Notes under the pieces: generated by a model | The model's database searches: none | Seen by the model: the letters and a program-made list of their open reading frames with translations, nothing else | What the model was told of the DNA's origin: nothing | Program-made: the position numbers and the translations under genes | Source of the DNA: Sarcomyxa edulis | Lineage: Eukaryota > Basidiomycota > Agaricomycetes > Agaricales > Mycenaceae | Assembly (NCBI GenBank): GCA_009761415.1 | Contig: QUOL01000007.1 | Coordinates: 248,001 to 312,000 of the forward strand | Length of the DNA stretch: 64,000 nt | Direction: 5' to 3' | Part shown: piece by piece, positions 1-15,302 of the stretch | Position numbering within the stretch: the stretch's first letter is position 1 | How the letters are laid out: every line of letters starts with the position of its first letter

Positions 1-675
1 GTACAAGAGCAACTCGGTCGACACATCCTGAATACGGAGGCTATACAGTCGGTCGGCTCCCAGTCCGAGCCTACTGTCTCTGCGTCCATGCCATGACATG
101 CCAGTGGTACCACCAATCCGTCATAGCAGATATCAATGAGGATGAGGAGGATGAGGTTGAAGTTGAGATAAGGTCCGATTGGTCGAATTTAGCTTGTCGT
201 TCCTCTCCCCAGCCTGCCGCAGGTCAAGCTGGTCCTTCGGGCTCTCTGAATCATCACGGTTCAAAGCTCCCGTCTCAGTTTGAACCGTCCAGCCATTCGC
301 GTCATACGCGTCAGAAAGAAATACGAGAAGACGTAGTACACGTCTAGCAGTGCGCACGCAAGCTCGACGACCCTCACGGCATGCTTGCAAGAGGTAAAGA
401 AGTTTGGCATCATAGTCGTTCCAGTTCCTCTTCTGAAGTGGCGGGTAATAGACAATCATCATGTTCACAGTTCCTTTGATGTTTTTACACGAGACGCGAA
501 CGAATTCCGATACTCAATTATAAGAGAAACTACAGCATGTCCAGAATCTCAGCCTCATTCCCAAAAAGAACCCAAGACTTTGAAGTGCATGATTCGAACA
601 CGGGAGCCCCAGGATATCGTTCCCCCTTTTCACCACAACGCCGTGGTTGGAAGATAAACGAGAGAATGAAGGTTA
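1..675. other. Intergenic stretch, no gene recognised
   Basis: Short overlapping reading frames exist on both strands, but none has a recognisable domain or convincing splice structure. It lies downstream of the SEC61 stop codon, so part of it is probably SEC61 3' UTR. Confidence 0.5.
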
Positions 676-2529
676 TCATAGGAGGTCGCCAAATGCTGCC
701 ATTTCGGGTCCACCGGATTCCCTCATCCCGATCTCCCAGTCTGCGAGTATAGAAAGATGATGGTCAGAAGGTTATTATGGGAGATGGAGCGAAGACTTAC
801 AGCTGTAGATGATAGTAACGGCCATGAGGATACCAGTTCCACTGCCGATGGCACCCATCAAATCAGCGGCTACGGAAAGGAGACCAAGAATGGCTCCACC
901 AAAGGCAGCGGCGGTGGGAATGACGCGCTTGAGCTCCTTGTACATTGAGCCTTCACGATGACCAGCCATAACCTTTTTAATAGTCATCAACAAGCATTTC
1001 ATATGAAGAAGATCAAATCGAGCCCACCATCTGTTGATCCTTGAGTTGTTTAGCGACTTCCCTGGGTCCAGAGCCGGAGACTTCAATCCACGTCTTGGAG
1101 AAAAGGGCACAAGCGGATAACATGAACGTGATATAGATTGCGGTGTGGATGGGGTCGAGGATGGCCTCTTTCATGGTGTGAGGAGGAGACATGTAGTACG
1201 CGATACCGGACGTGGCGACAAGTTGAGGGGAGTCTTCCATGGGCTGCAAATCAACATAGGTTCAGATTCCAAATTCTAGGGAGAGTAAGAGGATAAGAAT
1301 GATATACCTCCCAGACACCGAGAAGTTTAACGAGGAGATTACTGGGGAAACGAGTCGCAAGCATTTGAGAGATGATGAAGACGTTCGATGTCAACGCAGA
1401 TTCGAGCATGATGGGCATGTTGGAGGTATAGAAGAGCTTGACGGGGTATGAGCCACGCTGGCCGCGGAATCGGTTGGATTTTACGGGGATCTCGATACGG
1501 AATCCTTGGAGGTAAATGACTACGGCAAAAATCGCGATAGTCGCGATCAAGTTCATCACGTTAGGGAGTCTGTCACGCCAGAACGCTTCACGGAGGGCGC
1601 GGCCTTTGTCGTTCCAGGTGAAGAGAAGATGGAACAACGCGACGATGGCACCTTCGAACTCGGGTCCACGACCGGTGTTCACGGTAGTTGGAGAGAAGGC
1701 TTTCCAGACGATGGATTCACAAATGTTGGTAGCGATGAAGAGGGAGATACCGGAGCCGAGACCGTAGCCCTTTTGAAGGAGCTCGTCCAGGAGAATCACG
1801 ATGAGGGAGGCTGAGATGAGCTGGATGATAAGGAGAAGACAGACACCAGCGCCAAGGTCTTCCGGTCGTCCGTAAAGGCCCGTAAGGACGTAAACAGTGG
1901 CTTGTCCGAGCGAGATAATGAGAGCGAATACTGTAAACGGTGGTCAGAACCTCGTGCCCAATCTAAAGGAAGTCGTAAAGCGACACAACACTACGCGACG
2001 AGAATATGAAAATGGCAAAATCCGCAAACTAGCGCGCTACACAAAACATGTATGGCAGAACTTACGTTTTTGCGCGCCGCTGAATAGGGCCCTGTCCTCT
2101 TTCAATCCAAAATCGACATCAATCAAGTTCGCGCCGGCCAAAAGTTGCATGATCATTCCAGACGTGACGATTGGGGTGATTCCGAGTTCCATAAGCGTTC
2201 CACGATTGGATGCGAGGATGACACGCATCCAATAAAGCGGGTCGGACGAGTCTGACGACATAATTCCATACAGCGGGACTTGCGAACAGACCAAGAATAT
2301 GAGAAGGGTAACGGCTGTCCATAGTACTTTTTGATTAAAAGGAACCTGACCAAGACGATAAGCAAATATTTCTCGTCAAAGCGAGATGGTATACCTTCCG
2401 ATCCGGGGAAGAGACTTCAGGAAGAATTGGGAGGAATGGCCGGACGAGATTGAGAAATCGGACTGTAAAGAAAACGAGAAGGTCAAAGACAGTCGAATGT
2501 TAGTTTCTGAAAGACATACATCCGCTCAT
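676..2529 (-). CDS. SEC61: Sec61 alpha subunit of the ER protein translocon
   Basis: This is the pore-forming subunit of the ER translocation channel, a ten-helix membrane protein. Exon 1 is only 10 nt (2529-2520, ATG AGC GGA T). A 57-nt intron with an ACTAAC branch site joins it to exon 2, giving [20 protein letters not shown], the near-invariant Sec61 N-terminus. Later exons encode the plug-helix region ([15 protein letters not shown] near 2110-2170), the central loops ([20 protein letters not shown] near 1400-1460) and the C-terminal block ([20 protein letters not shown] near 900-970). The last exon ends [21 protein letters not shown] with the stop at 676-678. All parts read in frame across short GT-AG introns and no lesion is seen. 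It is divergent to the hypothetical gene that begins near 3.2 kb. Identity is seen directly; the role is established for the family. Confidence 0.97.
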
Positions 2530-3227
2530 TTTTGAGAATAGCCAAAGAGCGGCTGGAGGTCAAGTTGGAAGCTGAGAGTTGGAGAAGTTTGGAAAGAAAT
2601 GATCGCCACCTCACCATTTCATGGACGTGGCATCTTACCGGCCAATCACCATTTATGGGCATAATTCGGTCCATCGCCGTCACAACACGCCGTACTTTAC
2701 CCATCACCCTCCATCTACTAGGCGTCTCGTAGTTCGTGTCGAACGAAATATAGCCTGGCAATCAGACCTTGAATACACCCGGGGACGACTTCGGAAATTG
2801 TTCGAGTTGCTTGATGGCTTGTTTGACGGCTGGATTCACTGCGGTGCTTTGTAGACCGACGATGATTTGTCTCTGGGTCCTGGGAGACTGTAATCTGCTG
2901 CTTGACGATTGACATCTCATCCTGTCTCGGGCCTTTGTCACTAGAGTCGATGCTATGAGTCTTTGTGGGTCGATCAACATACAGCTTTATGAGGACGTGC
3001 GTGGAAACTCATGATCTTCTTCAGAACAGTGTCACCGCTGGGTGTCAATCCAAAGGCTCTGAATGACAGTTCAGTAGTCGTACTTTCTGCGGCTTGTGTG
3101 AACATCTGCTTCTTATAAGTAGGAAAGAGACACGCTTCACAACAGCACCTTCCGTGCAAAAAATGAGCGATAAATTGCAAGTCCCTTCACTATCTCTTCA
3201 AAGTCTCCACTAACAAACATCCTCCAG
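2530..3227. other. Divergent intergenic region between SEC61 and the next gene
   Basis: About 700 bp separates the SEC61 start (minus) from the first securely coding exon of the plus-strand gene. It should hold both promoters. An unresolved first exon of the plus-strand gene probably also lies here: a CTAAC branch site and CAG acceptor occur just before 3228. No other gene is recognised. Confidence 0.5.
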
Positions 3228-4304
3228 GCCTCTGAAAATCCGTGTCGACATTCGAGATAAATGGGACTCACCCACGTCAGCCGTGAACAAGGCTGTAGAG
3301 TCTCTTTTCAAAGTGCTTGGCCACAGAATCGCTCCTATAATGGAATGGGCTGCGCTGTGGGCCGAGTTGAAAGATCGGTTCCCAGATAATGGCACCTTCG
3401 TGCCGACTATAGAGGGATTTATTGTCTCGTGGTATGAACGACTCATCGCGAGACTGGAAAATGATTCATACGCTAAATGGACCGAAGAGCTTTTGGAGCT
3501 GCTATCGAGCGCCACCAAGCGAGTCGAACTGAGAGTCGAAGTTTGTACACCGTGTGGTTTTCTCTTATTCCCAGCTAATTTCGTGTTCGCGTCTGATAGC
3601 CCGTCAAAAATCATACACGCCCTACTACGAAGTGGAACGAGAAGATGTCAGTCTTCATCCTCGGCGTACCGAGTGCTAAACCTGTTTCGTTGGGAAAAGT
3701 CTTAGTGGGACTTGATCAGGACCTCGGAAACATATTTACGTCGAATGCCGAAGGTGTCACCTTGAAGGACGACGGATGGGCGGACGTGATGGATGACGAT
3801 CTACAATCTTTTGCTCCCGTCAGTCGAGACAAATACGCAGTAGAACGTCTTCCCTCACTCGATGCCCTCGCTCGCCCCGACGAACTGTTCCCAGTGACAA
3901 CGCCGTATATTCTGATCCTCAATGTGCAAGGGAACCAGTCTATCACCGTCCAATGTAGCCATCAGCCAAGTCTAGAGCTACTCGACTCGTACCTTCAGAA
4001 ATGGAATAAGAAAGGCGGGAATGACTATCGGAAGGTCGGCATTTCTCTCAATGAGCCTGCGCAAAAGACAAAACCTGATTGGCCACTTTATAAGCCTACC
4101 GCCTTAAAAGTCGAGCTCAATGACTCTGATATGTTCTTTGGAGTAGTCGACACACTGACTATCGTCCCTTATAACGCACACGGAAACGGGGTGGCCATGA
4201 ATCCGACTATGATCATTGCATTCATCGAAGGGATATTGGGGTACCGACTTGTTCATACGACAGGTGCACAGTGGGTGTATCGATCAGATCAGAGATTACG
4301 ATAG
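3228..4304 (+). CDS. Hypothetical protein, two exons seen, 5' exon unresolved
   Basis: I do not recognise the family. The first visible exon starts after a CTAAC...CTCCAG acceptor at 3227 and reads PLKIRVDIRDKWDSPTSAVN onward to about 3540. An intron (GTTTGT...CTGATAG, about 3543-3600) joins it in frame to a second exon that ends at TAG 4302-4304. The product is soluble-looking, with no signal peptide, no membrane segment and no low complexity, and is over 300 residues. The C-terminal exon includes DELFPVTTPYILILNVQGNQ and NPTMIIAFIEGILGYRL. The start codon was not found: ATG 3163 plus a short exon does not stay in frame. The gene is convergent with the peroxidase downstream. The long open frames with clean splicing argue that it is real. 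Confidence 0.6.
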
Positions 4305-4770
4305 GTCTGGTATTCTTTGAACAGTAGAAAAGTCGGTTAACATGTATATACTGCGGTGTGGTCTGCCTCCAGTTTGCTCGCGTTATGATATACACAACCC
4401 TTAGGATCTGTATGACTTGAACACCTCGTTCGTTCCCGCTCAAATTCCTCAGCACGAGCTGAGATGGCCCGTATTACATGAGCACTTCTTTCTCATCATG
4501 AGAAAGGGATGGAAGAGATAGAATCCTTGTCCTCGGTGATGATATCGACGTAGAAGTAGGAAAAGGAGTGTATTAAATATATATGAAGGCAAAAGAAGAC
4601 AATTATATCACTGTGAAAGAAACCAAGACAGTAATACACAATCGCGATTAAATAGAAAAAGATGAGGATAAATGTACTAGTACGCAATCAACAACCCAAA
4701 TCTAGATAAAACAACATCGAGAAAGGAAGGACACATTGAGGGTCTGCGACTTGTTGATTCGTTGTATAAT
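4305..4770. other. Convergent 3' intergenic region
   Basis: This 466-bp AT-rich stretch lies between the 3' ends of the hypothetical gene (plus) and the manganese peroxidase (minus). It presumably holds both 3' UTRs. Nothing else is seen. Confidence 0.5.
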
Positions 4771-6715
<1,945 letters not shown>

Positions 6716-9700
6716 CGTTGATAACGGGTGAGTATATCAAGTCTGATGAAGGAGAGAAGAGGAAAGGACGGGTGAGTTCCTTCCAACATTGCCAGAAGGC
6801 TTTATACGATTTCCCCCTCCCCCCTCCCCCACCGGAGACGGATGGGGCAAGTCGGTGCCGTCGATGCATCGCAGGCACTGGCTTGGAGAGTAGTCATCGG
6901 CTTGAAGGCCTGTCGTACTACGGCTGCGAGCTTTGCCTCCTGAAGAATTGAGTTCGTATAAGCGCCACATAGCTGTGAAGCCAGGTTGACCGGAGTGCGA
7001 GAGAACAGGGGTTCACAATCTGAATAACCTACAGCGAAAATAAATTGGCTGAGACGTGGACGAAACATGGGAACAAGTCGAGGCCACATACCAGCACGGC
7101 TACTTGAGAGATTCCGGTCTGCAATACTGCAGAAGCCCCATAAATCACTACTTGTTCTCATACTGTGGACTGTCACCTGCTTCGGAAATTCAGGATCGAG
7201 CAATGGAGGCCTCCATAAACAATCATATTCAAAAGATGGTTGATGCCGTAGAGCCAAACACGTCGGGGGTCATTGACAGCGTGGGCGACCGTGCGCGCTG
7301 GGTGCTTATTGAGAGATATCGCTTGACCTGTTGTTGTTCTAGCGGATAGAAACAAGGGTGAGTCGGTGCACAGCAAAGGGTTGATGTCTACGGCCTGAAA
7401 CCGAAGTCGAGGACACGTACACAGCAGTGCGCAGTGCATCATCAATTCTGCGTGTCTCGAAAGCAGCACATAGTCGGGGTCAGAAACGCTATAGCATTTG
7501 CCAAATCGAAAGTGGGATGAAGGCGTACTTCTGACCAATGACAGCTCTCATCAATTTGTTCGGTATGTGTGCTCCGTGCACCGGTGACGGACAAGGCCAA
7601 TATTGACCACTGCCCATCACTCTTCGGAGCCGTGAGGTCTTGAGAGTGCAATGTCTGTTTCAGACAAACACGCCACATGGAGCATACATGACAACAGTCG
7701 AGATAATACGACCTGGAAAAGGTATCACTTGGTCTTCTTGCAATGCTTATTTTCCGCCATCGGATGTGGTATCTGAGCTCTTCAGTGAGGGTCAAACAAA
7801 GATGAGAACCATTGTTACCGGGAAGCCCGTTGACGAGTTAGGAAGTTGACTTGTCACGTTATTTGAGCGCATCATTGATTGTGATCCTTTCAGCCATCTG
7901 CCATCGCTAGGTGCCTGGAGCGCTCGTCCCCTGAGTACATCACAGAAGTAGAAATTCCGGCAAGTTGAGAGCGAGCGACGCCGTTGTCACAACTATGCTT
8001 CGGCACGATCTTGATCCGTCAAAGGAGGATCACACCTGGAGAGTATCAATTGGTAGCCGATAGAAATCTGCATTCAGTAGCCTGCTATTGGATGAATGCG
8101 GACTTACGAGTTTCTCGACCATGGTCGAAGGAGGCCAGAAGTGACTTATGATCAATCTCGGGATGAAGGCCCCCGGCCAGACAGCTATCAGTTTTGACAG
8201 ATCCCAAACATGGAAGATTGGATGCACCAACGTGTTGAGCGTTGACTTTACATTCAGATTGACGTGGCATCTCGTCAACATCTCGTTCCAAAGGCAGTGA
8301 GTCGCGTGAGTCAGCGTTAGCCGCAGAATTTGTGAGTATTAGTTTCGGAAGTCCATAGTACGCCACCAATCGGATAGCCTGAGACACCTTCAAGATATCT
8401 TAGTCTAGTAGGATGTCGAGTTGAGAATCGCTAGGAGTTGCTCGAAAAGATGAGAACATAGGTACGACCGATAACGCGCTCAGCCAGGAGCTCGATCGAA
8501 GCCGTACGGGGAAGATGCAGACACCGCTCGAGGCTATAGATAAATACTGCCGATCTGTGGCATTTGAGTCGGACGTATGGACTAGCCCTTGAGCTATAAT
8601 GGGGAGCCCGAAGATGGAAATCTTGAGCTTTTCCGTAGGAATGCGTGTTGAGTTCCGACTAAATCGAGGACGAATTTGATAGAGATTTCGAGTGACACTG
8701 ACAAGACTGAGAGCGTGGGGTTCGTGCGTGGTGCCTAGTGCCTCGATCCCTGAAGGCACCAAAGGTCAGGCATGAGGGTAACAGCAGAGTGGCATTTACT
8801 TACAGGGGTACTTTGGTGGAACGTTCCTGATCACAATCGAAAACTCGGCATGCACCTCAGGGAAACGATGACGGTGTATTACAATTCTGCACAGTCTCAT
8901 AGGCGCTTGTATTGTCGGCTCCAGATCCACATTTTGACTGAGAATTCTGATCATTGATCCGTTGAATGGGTTCAAGGTACGCTTGAGAGGATAATGAGGC
9001 AGACCCCAAGTTGGATACGTCTTGTCTGTTTGAAGCTGGAAACTATCAGGAACAATACATGGTGGCAGAGGCCTGCTTACGGTTATGCGCGGTATCCTCT
9101 CTACTTCATGATGAAAGTATGTTCCACTGTGTGTGAGCCTCTCGATAGTTCCATTATCAAGGACTTCTTGATTGAGAGTATCGTGCTGAGGGCTGACTGA
9201 GATGGTGACATCGCAGATGGGGTACATCAGAGCCCCGCTTCGTATTGTCGTTTGCTAGTACAAAATGCATAAGGCCTCATGACTCGAATAATCTCGAAGT
9301 GACAGAAGTCGAGGCAAACCACTGGTTTCATGGTTGGAACCAGTCGTGGTCGAAGAGAAAGACAGAGATTGACCGTGCGCAAATTGAAAATAAGCGATTT
9401 TGCACTCTTGCTTTCTACCATCGTCTTGCGACAGACGTTTCTCGTATTCGACGAAAACTCTGCTACCTGATAGGCCTAGCAAGGAAGTATTGACCGGTAC
9501 TGCAGACCGAGGTTTAATTGTTCAATTGCTTCGTCCTTTCCGAGTCATCGTCTTTCGAATTCTATCTGCTTTGGAGGTCGTTCCCTATTATCCAGGATCA
9601 GGATAGTCCTTGGCCAAATCCTCGAAGGAAAGGTATGGCGAGCTCAAGACGCTGGTTCCTGGACCTTATGACTATATGATGTCAATCTTCCCTCTCAGAC

Positions 9701-11941
9701 CCGCGGTAAAACCAAGGGTCAGGATCGTCAAAAAACCGAATTTCGGCGCCCTTGAACTATCTAGCATCCTAGTCGGAGGCACCTCGGTTTGAAGCGAGTC
9801 TTTGATGTTATAGCTCTTGAAGTCTGAGCATATGGAGGGACGGCCAGAATATTGATTTTGTTCTTGGAATTTGAGGTGAGCCTGAATCGTTTCGATACAT
9901 ATCCGTGTTGCTTCATTTCTCGCCAATCCGTCGCCCTCAAAGAATCATAAGAGAAATCTCTGCTGGTCCTAGGTGTGGGTGTTATTGCAATGGGCTGGTA
10001 TTTACACGTACTTGCCCCAAGACCATGTGCTCGTGGAGTCCTTAGGAAGACCAATGGTTCCTTCTGGTGCTATTTGTTCACTGCATCATATTTTGGATAT
10101 TCATTGTTTCGATGGATGGTCTAGAGGAGCTGGAGCAAGGACTCACGCTCAGACGTGACGTGACGGTCACGGCACGGTACAGCGCGTAGTTGAAGCCTGG
10201 ACGAGTCACTGCGCGAGTCAGAGACATAGAAGGCGCGCTCAGCTCTTCTGCCGGTGATGAATTGGTTTATAGCATCTTTGGCGGCGGCCTCCTCGATTTG
10301 GTAGTTGGCGCCCTCAGATGTATAGTGCGGAAGAGGATTTCATTGCCTTCTATTCGGGCATCCTGCTATTTTGCGTAATACGATGTCAAATCGATTTCAA
10401 TTTTGTTGGGATGGATACGACATGTCGAAAGTGGCGGATGCGTGTAGTTTCTATGAGCTTCCCGAATGTCTCTTTTCTCCGATTTTGATGTTCTTGTTAA
10501 CTGCGGATCTGTTCAAGCCGCGGCATCCGGTGAACTCTAGGGGATTGTCAGCGTACCATGTTTCGTCGCCATATCCTGGCCTTCTGTCTCAGGTATTCGA
10601 GATAGCTCTCTTAATTGACCGTGTGACGGTCAAGGCCACTTGACCACCGGCGTTTGTCGAACCCATAGCTCACATCCTCTTGCGCAAGGCTAGCTGCACG
10701 TTCGATCCTAAAGACGGCGTTCCATAAAAGAGAACTTTCTGCCTTGGTTTTGTGGAGATTGCGCAGACCATATGCTGATGGGGAGAGGATATAACGCATC
10801 AATCCTTCGATTCGTATTGCCATAATAAGGCTATTCTGGACTTCATCTTGCCCTTTTGGCTGTTCACATTCGCCGCGTGTTGCGCTTCGAATATTGGCAC
10901 CGTTACTTATAAGGACGCGGCGACCTATTCTGACTCGAGCACTCTTCCCACCACGCTCTTTCTCTTATCTTTCCCTCTCTCCCTCTCTGTACTACGATCT
11001 TACGGTCTCAAATCCCCACAGATGCGCACTTCTGAGCGTCCACTCCCTTCGTTTACCTTTGTTATGTCTGATACACGAGCCTGCGACTCTCCTACTCTAC
11101 CTGACTATTACCGTCCCACTCGTGAAGAGAAGTACCAGCCGTTCTCCAGACTGCCTCCGTCCTCTTGTGGCGTTTTCATGGTCAGTAGATGCTATTGTTC
11201 TCCGTATATGGTCAGGCCTGTCTGATCCAGACTTTTGATGGACCGCTAGAAAACAGTTGATTCGAGGACATCTGAAACGCACGAGTTTAGTTCGAGTTTC
11301 ATGCTGGTATGCAGTTCGTTCGCAACTCGAGACCTTCTATAGGACGCGCCTCAATGAAATTGGCAGCCAGATAGATTTGAAGAGGACGAAATCGTAGTGC
11401 TGTCTCACGAGCACGCCGAGTCTATCGCCCACAAGAAATCGGTGTCTCTTAACCTATTCTCGGTTAGTCCTTGTTTGCGACTCTTGGATACAGAGATTCT
11501 TGAGATCTGACTGTCATTTGTCCTTCTGTTATCAGTTTCTCAAAGTCGTCATGAAATGGAAGCTAAATAAGATGCATGTCGTGAAGAAAGCGTCATCGCC
11601 GACGCAAATCGACATGCTTGAATGAATGCTTGGACGAATTGATGACTGTCGTTCAGTGATGGTGGTGAGCGAGGAATTCTCCGGAGCTTTCGAGCGGCGC
11701 AGTCATTTAGGAAGGTCCACATCGTCAGTTCTTCTGTACTGTGTATTTTGGTTCGCCTGTTGTAGTGTTATACAGTCTTCATTTGCGGAGTACAAATCCC
11801 AGTGTTAGTCGTTGATACGACATCTGAACACGAATACTTCCGGCATTAAGGTGTTATGTTTGAATTACAAGCCTATTCATCGGTAGTTCGGCGAGATGCA
11901 TCAAGTACATACGCTATACGAAGAGCGTCCTTTGGCGATGA
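6716..11941. other. 5.2 kb without a recognisable gene
   Basis: This stretch lies upstream of both the peroxidase start and the PMT2 stop. Its first part must be the peroxidase promoter. Minus-strand frames with protein-like composition appear at about 8400-8762, 8796-9227, 9255-9482 and 9672-9926, but I could not join them by splicing or match a family. They may be remains of a decayed gene. A plus-strand frame at 10848-11225 is rich in Ser, Pro and Leu and looks non-coding. No terminal repeats were noticed. Confidence 0.4.
6801..6806 (-). promoter_or_regulatory. Likely TATA box of the manganese peroxidase gene
   Basis: TATAAA on the minus strand, within CGTATAAAGCC, lies about 95 nt upstream of the peroxidase ATG at 6715. 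It is preceded by a G-rich run on the minus strand (about 6809-6832). This spacing is usual for highly expressed secreted fungal enzymes. It was not tested for a transcript start. Confidence 0.5.
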
Positions 11942-14900
11942 TTATGCATGGTAAATGTTCCAGCTCTGATGTCATCCATAAATTAGACATTGATGAAAGG
12001 ATGATGATATGGGAAACGTACTTCGCGCCATTGAAGACCTTTGTGATCAGCGATTGGGCCATCGATGCCGAACGCCAAACCCCTGAACCACCAGAAAGTT
12101 AAAACAATGGAAGAGGCACATACTCCGAAAACGATAGCTTTTGTTTTAGTTTTAAGACGGCGGGAAGAGAAGACGAAGTGGTCGAGGAGATGAGCCGCCA
12201 TAAGGACAGAGAAATATAATGTGGGAAGCTATAAATATCAACTCAGATGGGAATGAAAAAAGCAAGTCGGCAAGGAAGACATACGTAGTGATGCACATAT
12301 GTTACGCGTCCCATGATTAAGAACGGAACTGAGAAGAGAACGTTGATCAGTTGCAACGATCTACCGATAAATATCCAAAATACTGACCATAATGGAGCGC
12401 CCAGCCGAGGAATGCAATTTTACCGACATAAATGAAATGGTCCCATTCACCTGCATGAGCATGAGAAAGATGAATGATAGAGGCATAGAAGAAATGGCTT
12501 ACGCGGATCCATATCCAAGTATTTACGCTGCATCCTCAAGAGATAGACAACGAGAATGACGACCGACAGGATCAGACTGATCGAGCCCGCCCACCAGACG
12601 ATAGGGGTACCCAGGAGGTAATACTTTGTTTGAGTGTCACCCCAACCACACATACGCAAACCCAAGTATTGGAAAGGCCAATCGAACGGCTTCGACGCGA
12701 GGACATCTTCCTTATCCGGATCCGGGACTAAGGCGTTATTGGAGGTCATCATGGCTACGTTTAGGTGCCAGAAATCGCGCAAGAATGGGGATCGGTAAAA
12801 TTTGGTGTCAGCGGCGGGTACTATAATTAAAACGAGAAGTTGTTTAAATGAGCAAGTAATTGGGACCGAAGGAGAATCATACAGCGATCGTTCCAGTGGC
12901 TTTCTACGTTCCAGTAGGTACGTGTATCCTTCGGATCGTTCTCTTTATCACAGCTGACTTCAATTTGTTTGAAACCCCATTGTGGCAAAGCGGTATTGGA
13001 GGCAATGAGATAACACCCGAGAACCTGATGGCGGAATCGAAGACGAGTGGTCAATGATTGTATGCGTTTGACGTGGCTCTTGCTGCCCTGTTTGATATCA
13101 TCAACAACTTCGACAACCCAATAGTCGTGTTGGTCTCCGATGGTCGAGTTGCCATAACAGGATACTTCGTTATTCAGCTTGGTCACGGGTGCAGGAACAC
13201 TGTGTGAGTGCAGGTTGCGAGTAGTTGCACGGTGTTGTAACCGGATGACGTCGCCGTCGGCGAGGAATCGCAGAGGATCGTTAGGGTTGTATTCTGATTC
13301 ATCCCAGGTAGGTAAGATAACCCATTCGTTGTTTTCGTCCTTGTAGTGGTAGCAGGTCACCTGTTGTTGTAATGAACCGACAGGATATGTTTGAACATGC
13401 GAATGAAGAAGACCACCACCCCAACCCATGTTCTTCAGTGTAAGCTTGGATCCAAAGGCGACCTCTGGAACAAAATGTGAGCGTCCAGAATTACGCAGTA
13501 GGATCGCAAGATTGCTGACCCAAGGGATTTTTGGCAAAGTCGTTTCCAACCAAGTTGGCCTGGAACAATGAGCTCATCTGAGCATCGCCAGGACCGGAAT
13601 GGTTGAGAACAAGGAAGTGTATCTTGAATGACGCCATGAAGACCAGAATCGGCAGTACAATAAGGCATGCTACTCTGGCGGTCCAATGCTTCACTTGATC
13701 TTTCTGTGCCAGAATGAACACCGAGAAGAACAGTCAAGAATCCAACACACTTACAATGGGCATCTTGAGGTCTCCGAATTTTTCCCAGAGATCCTCAACG
13801 GTGTAAATACCGACCAGAGCGGTTACGAACAGGCCTACCATTTTGACGCTATGGGCAAGACTTTAGAATCGAATAGAAACAGGATCTCGTGAGTGTTACC
13901 TTGTCACTAAGCCAATTGAAAATCCGGTCATTGCTAGCCATAGCCACCAATCAGGAGAGAATGATCTGATACAGCGTTCAGTGCCATGCTGTGATGTGGC
14001 GAGACGAGACTCACCGATATTGCTGATTATGAAATTTGGTGAGACAGAAGACAGTAAGGAACGTGAAGAAGAGAAGCATGGAATCCAAAAGAATGAATCG
14101 CGATATGCAGAGCCAAGCGACATCTACATCAGAGACAGGTTCAGCAGTAACATTATCAGTTACGACACGAAAGACGCACCGCAAAGAACCATAAGAGCGG
14201 TGATATGGCATGCCCACTGGGACATTCCGAGCTCCACCGCGGTATACCAAGCAAGAGGGACCATACCGACACCGAAAGTCGCGAGCATGACGCGCATGGC
14301 GACGTAAGGCACCGAGTCGGGATATTCTGTACCACTCTTGAATTCAAAGGACCCATCATACCCCGAGAGAAGACCAGCGAGACCGACCAGCATCTTGCCC
14401 AATGGCGGGTGGACATCAAAGTAAAACTCGCGTTTCAGGTAGTGAGAACCGAATTTCCCGAAGTGAGCTTCATCCCAAACGACGACGTTTGAGTGCCCAA
14501 TCTTGTGGAATCGAGTCCAACAGGAGAGGAGGGTGTAAATTATAGGTATGATGTGCTCAAGGTTTTGGAGAAAGAATTCTTTCTAAAGGCGGATGTCATG
14601 CCAGGTTTCGTGAAGAATTGAACGAGATACATACTATAGATGTCGGCGGGGGTTGAGGAGGTTGTATAGCTCTTCCACTGCCTACGCGATTTTTGGACGC
14701 CCTGATTTTGCTATACACGTCCTTGCCGTCGTCGTCGTCATCCTCTTGCCCGCCAAAGTCTTTCTCGACAGGATAGGTTTCAGCGCTGGAAGGGCCTTTT
14801 ACGACTCGTCGACGAGCCTTTTCCTCGTTCATATAGTGTAGCGGTAGTAGTTCTTCGTCGTGATGATGGTGGGTGGGAGGATAGGATATTTCCTCAAAGT

Positions 14901-14970
14901 CGGATGAAGTTCGTTCGGGAGAGGGCGTGGTGCTACCAGAAAAGTCAACCGCGATCGCAGACGGTCGCAT
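11942..14970 (-). CDS. PMT2: Protein O-mannosyltransferase, PMT2 subfamily
   Basis: This ER membrane enzyme transfers mannose from dolichol-phosphate mannose to Ser/Thr of secretory proteins and works in PMT complexes. The start at 14970 gives a long acidic, Pro-rich cytosolic N-terminus with a His tract. The catalytic first part contains VVVWDEAHFGKFGSHYLKRE, with the family Asp-Glu motif, and FYFDVHPPLGKMLVG. Membrane segments follow (LLFFTFLTVFCLTKF and others). The central MIR domains are clear: TLKNMGWGGGLLHSHVQTYP, QQQVTCYHYKDENNEW, GDVIRLQHRATTRNLHSHSV and EVSCYGNSTIGDQHDYWVVE. C-terminal membrane helices include LPTLYFSVLMAAHLLDHFVF, and the protein ends LQWRESWNIYHA with TAA at 11942-11944. 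MIR wording fits PMT2 better than PMT1 or PMT4. Roughly ten introns; no disruption noticed. It lies in tandem with NOP1 upstream, same strand. Confidence 0.93.
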
Positions 14971-15302
14971 CAGCTAGTGGGCGCAAGGCCTTTACTCGTT
15001 GTCCAGAGAAGATCTGCGAAGATGGGAGTATAATTCCAAGGTCAATTTTGGTGCAAAGTAGTATTTCCAGCAGAGTGGTGTCGGGTCCTGACTGCGCGCA
15101 GCCACATTTGGGCGTCAAAATGCCACGTATATAGACCAATAAATTATTATGGGTAGTATATTCACTGAGAAACACCCCGGAACTACGCAGGATACTTTTG
15201 TATGACAGTGTAGATATGGAAAGATATACAAGATTCATCGGAATCCAAACCGGCAAAGAATAAGAGAGACAACGGAGATGACAGCCATGAAAGAAGGGGA
15301 AA
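14971..15302. other. Intergenic region between NOP1 and PMT2
   Basis: This 332-bp spacer separates two minus-strand genes. It holds the NOP1 3' UTR and the PMT2 promoter. No other feature was seen. Confidence 0.5.

Noticed and set aside
560..650. tRNA-like A and B boxes on the minus strand (TGGTGAAAAGG and GTTCGAATC)
   Set aside because: The spacing is too short, and neither the acceptor stem nor the T stem pairs properly, so no cloverleaf forms.
1506..1814. Plus-strand frame of 102 codons
   Set aside because: Antisense shadow of the SEC61 exon that is strongly conserved on the other strand.
10848..11225. 125-codon plus-strand frame rich in Ser, Pro and Leu
   Set aside because: No splice context, no domain, no signal peptide with a mature part; composition is that of pyrimidine-rich non-coding DNA.
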